64,000 bases of DNA, taken from assembly GCF_032062135.1 (NCBI RefSeq), contig NC_092861.1, positions 61,375,777-61,439,776 of the forward strand, written 5' to 3'. The position numbers and the translations under genes were made by a program. The DNA is from Pyxicephalus adspersus (taxonomy: Eukaryota > Chordata > Amphibia > Anura > Pyxicephalidae). Below, piece after piece: positions 58,476-64,000 of this stretch. Numbering within the stretch: the first letter of the stretch is position 1; each line of letters opens with the position of its first letter. The notes under the pieces were generated by a model. It saw only the letters and a program-made list of their open reading frames with translations. It had not been told where the DNA came from and searched no databases.

Positions 58476-59094
58476 GGGCCTGATTTAATAAAGTTCTCCA
58501 AGCCTGGTGAAGGAGACTATCATGGGAAAACCTGGGTGATTAAACAAATCTGGAATGGATTTCTTAAAAATAATTTGCTAAAGCTACGTACACACTTCCA
58601 ATTATTATCGTCGGAAAACGAACGACGAACGTTCCTGCACGATATATACGAACGATCGTATAGCACCGATCCTGCACATAGAGGTAACGACACGATCGTT
58701 CGTAGATATTGTACACACAATAGATACGATCGTTTAAGCGATAGAGGAACTATGTGCACGACAGGAAAGTGAACGGACGTTCGTTCATCACGCATGCTCT
58801 GAACATGGACGATCAACGAACCGGTCGTTCGTTTCCAACGACTTTCCTCGTTCGTTTCCAATGACTTTCCTCGTTTGTCGGCGTCGTTGGTTACTTTTTT
58901 TACGAACGATTTTTGCCCAATCGATCGTTCGTCGTTCGTTTTGAACGATAAAAATTGGAAGTGTGTACGCACCTTAAGAATTGGCATATGTTTTCAATCC
59001 TGAACCAGATCCTTTCCAGGTTTTCTGGATCACCCAGGTTCTTCCATTATAGTTTATCTTCTCCAGTCTTAGGTAGCTTTAATAGATTAGGACC
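58476..59094. mobile_element. Palindromic MITE, family A (copy 6), interrupted
   Basis: GGGCCTGATTTAATAAAG at the left and the complement of GGTCCTAATCTATTAAAG at the right. Between arms the family sequence is broken at 58581 by a 393-base Harbinger-type MITE and resumes at 58975 (AATTTGC then GAATTGGCATATG). Without the insert it would be about 225 bases, as in other copies. Confidence 0.8.
58582..58974. mobile_element. PIF/Harbinger-type MITE (copy 1), nested
   Basis: Ends are AGCTACGTACACACTTCC and, as reverse complement of the right end, AGGTGCGTACACACTTCC, flanked by TAA at 58579-58581 and 58975-58977. Three-bp TAA/TTA duplications are the mark of PIF/Harbinger elements. The interior is unusually rich in CpG and in reiterated AACGATCGTTCG-like motifs on both strands, and the open frames crossing it are by-products of that symmetry. 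Confidence 0.8.
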
Positions 59095-59989
59095 AATACC
59101 TAAACATTCTGGACCCTTGCAGCTTCCTGATAAAGTTAGTATCTTAGATATTTGTGAAAATGGCTGATTTCTCACTACATGTGCTCAGCAATGTAAATAA
59201 AACTTAACATCTGATATACTGTCCCAATCTGATCTGCAGCACTTGATTGTTGATGGTCTGATTGTTTTAAGTCAATGTTATCTGGCAGCTAACATGATGT
59301 CAAGATAATGGTCAGCCAAATCATTAAAAACATTACTGAAAAGATTGTGTACACCTGGAAAGCGATAACATCCAGCACAAAGTAAGTTCTCAAAGAAGAA
59401 TAAAGGCCACTGGAATGTAGTTTTATTAGACCTAACAATGGTAATCACTCCAATTAGTTTCGCTTTATTAAGCTCTAGGTGTAATAAGTGTGAATTTTTC
59501 CTTGGACAAGAGATCTTTGTTTAGGAATGCACATTTAGAAATGAGGAGCTATAATTTCCATGGTAATGGGATAGCTCACTGACAACTGACACAGGCTCTT
59601 CCTGCTGCTGTCATGCCACCAAGCTGGGGGAGGGTTACCATGGAAACCACTGAGCTTTGAAGTGGTGAGTATAAAGTACAGTATAATGGGATCCCAGTAA
59701 ATATAAGACATTCAGGGGCCTATTTGTAGAGGTCATTGCTTTTCATTTTGTTACCCTTTGCCATACTCTACATCATAGTAAAGAGACAGACTGGTCATAA
59801 AAATAGCGTACAACTGGAAAAATGTTGGGAAAATTAGACAAAAAATGATACCACATCGAATAATGTTTTTTCCTGATTCTTTCACTAAAGAAAAGGCAGA
59901 ATTGGGTGGAATTAGGGCTTTTTTAAAATAGTTTTAAACATAAAGCTGTTTTTGTTCTTTTATGCAAAATAACTAGCTATGCAAAATAA
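59095..59989. other. Intergenic, no supported feature
   Basis: AT-rich sequence with a short direct repeat, AAAATAACTAGC, at about 59966-59992, immediately before the LINE tail. Nothing else was recognised. Confidence 0.5.
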
Positions 59990-59994
59990 CTAGC

Positions 59995-60147
59995 CTAGAT
60001 TGTAAGCTCTTCGGAGCAGGGTCCTCTTCTCCGGCTGTGTCACTGTCTGTAACTGTCAGTCATTTGCTTCCCCTATCTTAGTATAGCACTGCGTAATATG
60101 TTGGCGTTGTATAAATCCTGTTTATTAATAATAATAATAATAATAAT
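59995..60147 (+). mobile_element. L2-type LINE 3' tail, 5'-truncated
   Basis: TAGATTGTAAGCTCTTCGGA, GCAGGGTCCTCTTCTCCGGC and CTGCGTAATATGTTGGCGTT, then (AAT)n. The same sequence, in complement, ends the L2-type LINE at 27056. This is a very short 5'-truncated insertion. Confidence 0.75.
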
Positions 60148-60192
60148 GTGGGACAAATAAACAGCTATTTACAAATACAATTGTAGAGAGGG

Positions 60193-60265
60193 ATATATAC
60201 ACCCCTATTTAATGTACAACGCTGCGTAATATGTTGGCGCTATATAAATCCTGTTTATTATTATT

Positions 60266-60299
<34 letters not shown>

Positions 60300-60303
60300 T
60301 TAA
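60193..60303 (+). mobile_element. L2-type LINE 3' tail, second copy
   Basis: CACCCCTATTTAATGTACAA, CGCTGCGTAATATGTTGGCG and CTATATAAATCCTG, then a long (TTA/AAT)n tract at 60256-60303. It is an independent and even shorter truncated copy, 46 bases after the first. Confidence 0.75.
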
Positions 60304-61277
60304 TATATCACCATGCACTTGGATTGATTTTTGGAAGTTCTCTCATCTTCGTTTATCCTGTTTATATTGGGCTTTTGCTGAGAATGGAAGCACTTTATAA
60401 ATTCACTTTTACCAAGCCTGCAAACACTGAATTACAGAAATATCACAGTAGGTTTCGTCTCCTCTGAGCATATTATATATTAATAACAACAGAATAAATT
60501 TACCTTGATAAATTCAAATGTGATAAGTGAAAGTGAAAATCAAGCCCCCCAATCTGTGCACCAATTCCTCTCCTTCCCTGTACTTATCCAAACTGATTAA
60601 GTTGTAAGGTGACAACTGATTTTTTGTGTATGTAAATAATGATATATTTGACACATAAAAAATTTTGTGCATTTTATGGAAATTTTACATATTAAAACTG
60701 AAACAGATTGCAAATTAAACATATTTAGATCAGAAATTATATATTTTCATTCAAATAATACTTACACATGTAGGTGATATACTAATGTATATATGTACAA
60801 TTATGTATTCAACAAGGATACTGATAGATGCAATGGTGAGCTATGGAACCATTGAACAGGCCAATAATAAGAACCTACTTAGGGCATATGCTAGTGGAAG
60901 TTGTCCTATTTAAGTCTAGTCTAGTTAAATCAATCATTAGGTGTTTCTTTTGCTGTTGGTGTGTTTATCATTTGAACAGTCATTACACTGCAAGGGAAAT
61001 AACCACCAGTGCCAAACCCCACCAGTGTTTGCCCAGGATGGGTGGGCCTAGCATGGACTCGGACAGGTCAAAGAAACAGGAACTTTAGAGGCGAAGATAA
61101 TGGTTTAATAGAGCACATCAATAGAGGAACAGTTTGGCAAGGGCACATAGATGGGGGCATGTAATCATTTCTGATACTTGGTGATAGCCAAGCATTTTAA
61201 TGAACTGATATATAAATGTTTGGTTTTCTGACCCATGCTTGGAGTACAGAGGATATCCTCTAGTACACTGACATATT
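60304..61277. other. Intergenic, no supported feature
   Basis: AT-rich; no recognised repeat or gene. Confidence 0.5.
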
Positions 61278-61492
61278 GGGCCAGATTTATTAAAGCTCTC
61301 CAAGGGTGGAGAGGATGCACTTTCATCAGTAAACTGGGTGATCCAGCAAACCTGGAATGGATCTGGTCCAAGGATTCAAAACATTGCTAGCAAATTACTT
61401 TGAAGAAATCCATTCCAGGTTTGTTGGATCACCCGATTTCACTGATGAAAGTGTATCCTCTCCAGCCTTGGGAAGCTTTATTAAATCACCCC
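61278..61492. mobile_element. Palindromic MITE, family A (copy 7)
   Basis: GGGCCAGATTTATTAAAG at the left and the complement of GGGGTGATTTAATAAAG at the right. The arms carry GATCCAGCAAACCTGGAATG and its complement. The flanks ATT and TTT do not form a perfect duplication. Confidence 0.75.
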
Positions 61493-63337
61493 TTTTATGT
61501 CATGAAACTATATACTTTACATATAATACTTTATACTTTAAATTTAATGATGAGGTTACACAGTTAAAATTCCAGGTTTCATTTTATGAAGGGGCCAATG
61601 GTTTATAACATTTTCCACCATTAGCATGATGTGTAGTTATTGCTACAATACACTGTCCCAGTGTGACATGCAAATGAAATGCATTTTAAACAGAATACCT
61701 CTCTTGGATCTGACTTGCATCCAACTCAATTTAGCCAGTAAAGGGTATCACTTGAACTACAAAATGTTTGCATTCAACAAGTCTGGTCTGGTGGAACTTA
61801 ACAAAAGGTAAATGTCAGGTCAGTTATTGCTGCCCCAAAAGATCTTATTTTACCTGCAGTATACTTAGATTCTGTGAAATCTTCATTTATTATAGATGAA
61901 TGGCAGGCAGCACCATCATTATACAGTGTACTGTCCAAATATCTGAGATTTGCTGTCATTTTTAAAGAATAGTCTGAAATGTTCCAGCTAGACTTTGACC
62001 TGGATGTTCTTTCTATTCATTGAAAATAATATGCACAGGGGGATTTAATAAAACACACAAAGTGGAGGTAGAAGATTCCAGTTTGGAAGTACCTAGCGGT
62101 AGCTTGGTCTGCACACAGAATGGGAGCCCAATAGTTACCTGGAGTTCTATGTCTGTGCAGCACAACCTGCCAGCTGGTGCACCCAGTGTAGTAAATCCAT
62201 CGCATATACTGTATCTACACAGCTGTAAATTGTGCATGTTGTGACTTAGTTTGGCTAAACCAGTAATGTTCACCTACTTGGAGACTACAAGATGTATTTT
62301 AAAATGTAGTGCTAGCAGGTTTAGTCATTCTGGGTGTCCAGTACTGAGAGGAAAAATCTCTAATTACCTGTGATGGCAATTATATTTAATTTTACAATGG
62401 AACAATAGGAATGCTTCAGTAGACTGCTGGGAAAATCCTTTCACTTACAGTACTTGTTATAAAAATCATTGTCAAGACAATTTATGACTAACTGGAATAA
62501 ATATATCCCTTGATTTTTACTCAGTGGGGACTGTTCAAAGCCCAGCTACAAATTACAGGGCACTGCCTAGCAGTCATCATGCAAGTAGTCTGTTTCATGC
62601 AGGTATCAATATGTAATGTGATGATATATACCTATGACTCCTCAGTAAGTAAACCTGTGATTTTATTTAACATAAGCATTGCTCAATGTCTAATCTTAAA
62701 CTGTAAAAGACATACAGGAAAATTACATATAATGCAGTTTTATTTTAAAGAAAATAGTAGCATGATATGTCTGAAATACATTACAACATATGTTTAAAAT
62801 GTTAAAACTGTTTTTGTTTAAGTATGTGGATGAGTAGGAGGTTTATGTAAAAGATAAGAGCAACACTAACACATTCTTTCTATGCTCTGTGTGACATTTC
62901 TAGATGGATATATTTCCAGCAGTGATGTCCTTTTATCTGAGACTTAGCATATCTTTAGAAAATGTAGTTGATCTTTATAGAAAAATGACTTGTTTTTTAG
63001 ATTTCCATTGAATATTTTAGCCCTTACCGGCTTAGCCTGTAGGGATTAGTGAATAGGTGGTAACTGTATTCTTCCTGTACACAATTATATATGGATCACA
63101 TGGGGTTGGTTAACCCAAGTTCTTTTATATTTACCATTTACTAATGTCAATCTATGTGCCAATTATCATTGTACAATAAGTTGATCCATACTTTTATCTA
63201 AGGAGCTCCCATGATGCAGGCAACTAGCTGACCCCATAGACTTGAGATCCTGAACTTATCATCTAAATTGTTCCATCTGTAGCCTCCTGTAGAGCCAATG
63301 CATGGTTGCTGGTTTAGCTTTTGTTCTGAAAGTCTTA
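61493..63337. other. Intergenic, no supported feature
   Basis: AT-rich; the open stretches (for example 62510-62797) show no recognisable content. Confidence 0.5.
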
Positions 63338-63761
63338 AGCTACATACACACTTCCAATTATTATCGTCGGAAAACGAACGACGAACGTTCCTGCACGATA
63401 TATATGAACGATCGTATAGCACCGATCCTGCACATAGAGGTAACGACACGATCGTTCGTAGATATTGTACACACAATAGATACGATCGTTTAAGCGATAG
63501 AGGAACTATGTGCACGACAGGAAAGTGAACGGACGTTCGTTCATCACGCATGCTCAGACCATGGACGATCAACGAACGACCGTACACACGAACGATGTTC
63601 AACGATCGTCGCCCAATCCGATCCGTCGGTCCGGTCGTTCGTTTCCAGCGACTTTCCTCGTTCGTCGGCGTCGTTGGTTACTTTTTTACGAACGATTTTT
63701 TGCCCAATCGATCGTTCGTCGTTCGATTGGAACGATAAAAATTGGAAGTGTGTACGCACCT
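63338..63761. mobile_element. PIF/Harbinger-type MITE (copy 2)
   Basis: Ends AGCTACATACACACTTCC and AGGTGCGTACACACTTCC (complement of right), flanked by TTA at 63335-63337 and 63762-63764. From the left end to the CATGGACGATCAACGAAC block it is nearly identical to the copy at 58582. It then has about 50 extra bases (containing GACCGTACACACGAACGATG), while the other copy has a short internal duplication. Confidence 0.82.
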
Positions 63762-64000
63762 TTAGTATACCTGGAGTATAAACTATAATGGGTGATCAGC
63801 TGCACAGAGACAAAGTGGATGACCTCTTGTGTCTGTAGATTTATAAGATTGTTAGCATGTCTCTTCAATTAAAAATAATGACATAATTGGGCAGGATATT
63901 ATGCATCGTTGCTCTTATAGCCTTTAGCTCTGTATAAAAATGGTGGATTTTTTTTTTTTAAATTACAGGCATAGGAAAAGCTAAATGCTGCCTAAGGTTA
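63762..64000. other. Window end, no supported feature
   Basis: AT-rich sequence with a T-run near 63950. Nothing was recognised. Confidence 0.5.

Noticed and set aside
58520..58987. 155-codon and 121-codon overlapping open frames at 58407-58987, and the similar frames at 63198-63788
   Set aside because: They run along Harbinger-type MITEs whose palindromic, stop-poor AACGATCG repeats leave both strands open. The same peptide appears at both loci because the repeats are copies, not because of a conserved gene.
60256..60303. AAT/TTA tract as an independent microsatellite
   Set aside because: It is the normal 3' tail of the L2-type LINE copy that ends there.
1..64000. CRISPR arrays, rRNA genes, bacterial operons or an integrated virus
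   Set aside because: No regularly spaced repeats, no rRNA-like sequence, no Shine-Dalgarno-led gene strings and no recognisable viral genes. The only retro-type sequences are LINEs and SINEs.

Overview
This is vertebrate nuclear DNA, most likely from a frog (anuran amphibian). It is AT-rich, with short exons in long introns and GT-AG splice sites. The repeats are of amphibian type: many palindromic MITEs, L2/CR1 and L1 LINE remnants, and a tRNA-derived SINE with a LINE-like tail. There are no bacterial operons, rRNA genes, CRISPR arrays or convincing tRNA genes. The frog assignment rests on repeat families and gene similarity and is an inference.

The one confident protein-coding gene is the 3' half of ARHGEF10, a Rho guanine-nucleotide exchange factor, on the + strand. 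Fifteen exons between 2110 and 38367 join without a frame break (90+171+146+173+116+128+101+122+87+227+158+143+175+123+530 = 2490 nt) to give 829 residues and a stop. They cover the end of the DH catalytic domain, the PH-like region and the C-terminal beta-propeller-like region, ending in WQIPLLHI. The first half of the gene lies before base 1. A 3' UTR of about 1.4 kb probably ends near the AATAAA at 39809.

The introns and the downstream 24 kb are full of mobile-element remains, several datable by clean target-site duplications (TSDs). They are: a piggyBac-like TTAA element with elaborate palindromes (4604-5894) and a shorter relative (28654-29191); a Tc1-like transposase relic (6580-7075); a Tigger/pogo-like MITE (22754-23193); an L2-type LINE with a degenerate 2A-like motif (27056-28600); foldback elements at 26481-26732 and 29283-29379; a CR1-like LINE tail (33540-34240); an internally deleted L1 with a perfect 14-bp TSD (41379-44200); a hAT MITE with a perfect 8-bp TSD (54214-54479); two near-identical PIF/Harbinger-type MITEs (58582-58974 and 63338-63761); and seven copies of an unclassified palindromic MITE starting GGGCCTGATTTATTAAAG. 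One Harbinger copy sits inside a copy of the last family, which gives their relative age.

Two non-repeat signals downstream deserve attention. At 47682-48355 (- strand) is the relic of a conserved uncharacterised protein family (PPLHMKLG ... GDEQGERFHQDL ... MMADYCW). At about 56180-56843 (+ strand) a less AT-rich, gene-like block ends in a good splice donor. By position and human synteny it could be the non-coding first exon of KBTBD11, the gene after ARHGEF10 on human 8p23.3; this is a hypothesis. I found no intact novel multi-gene system.
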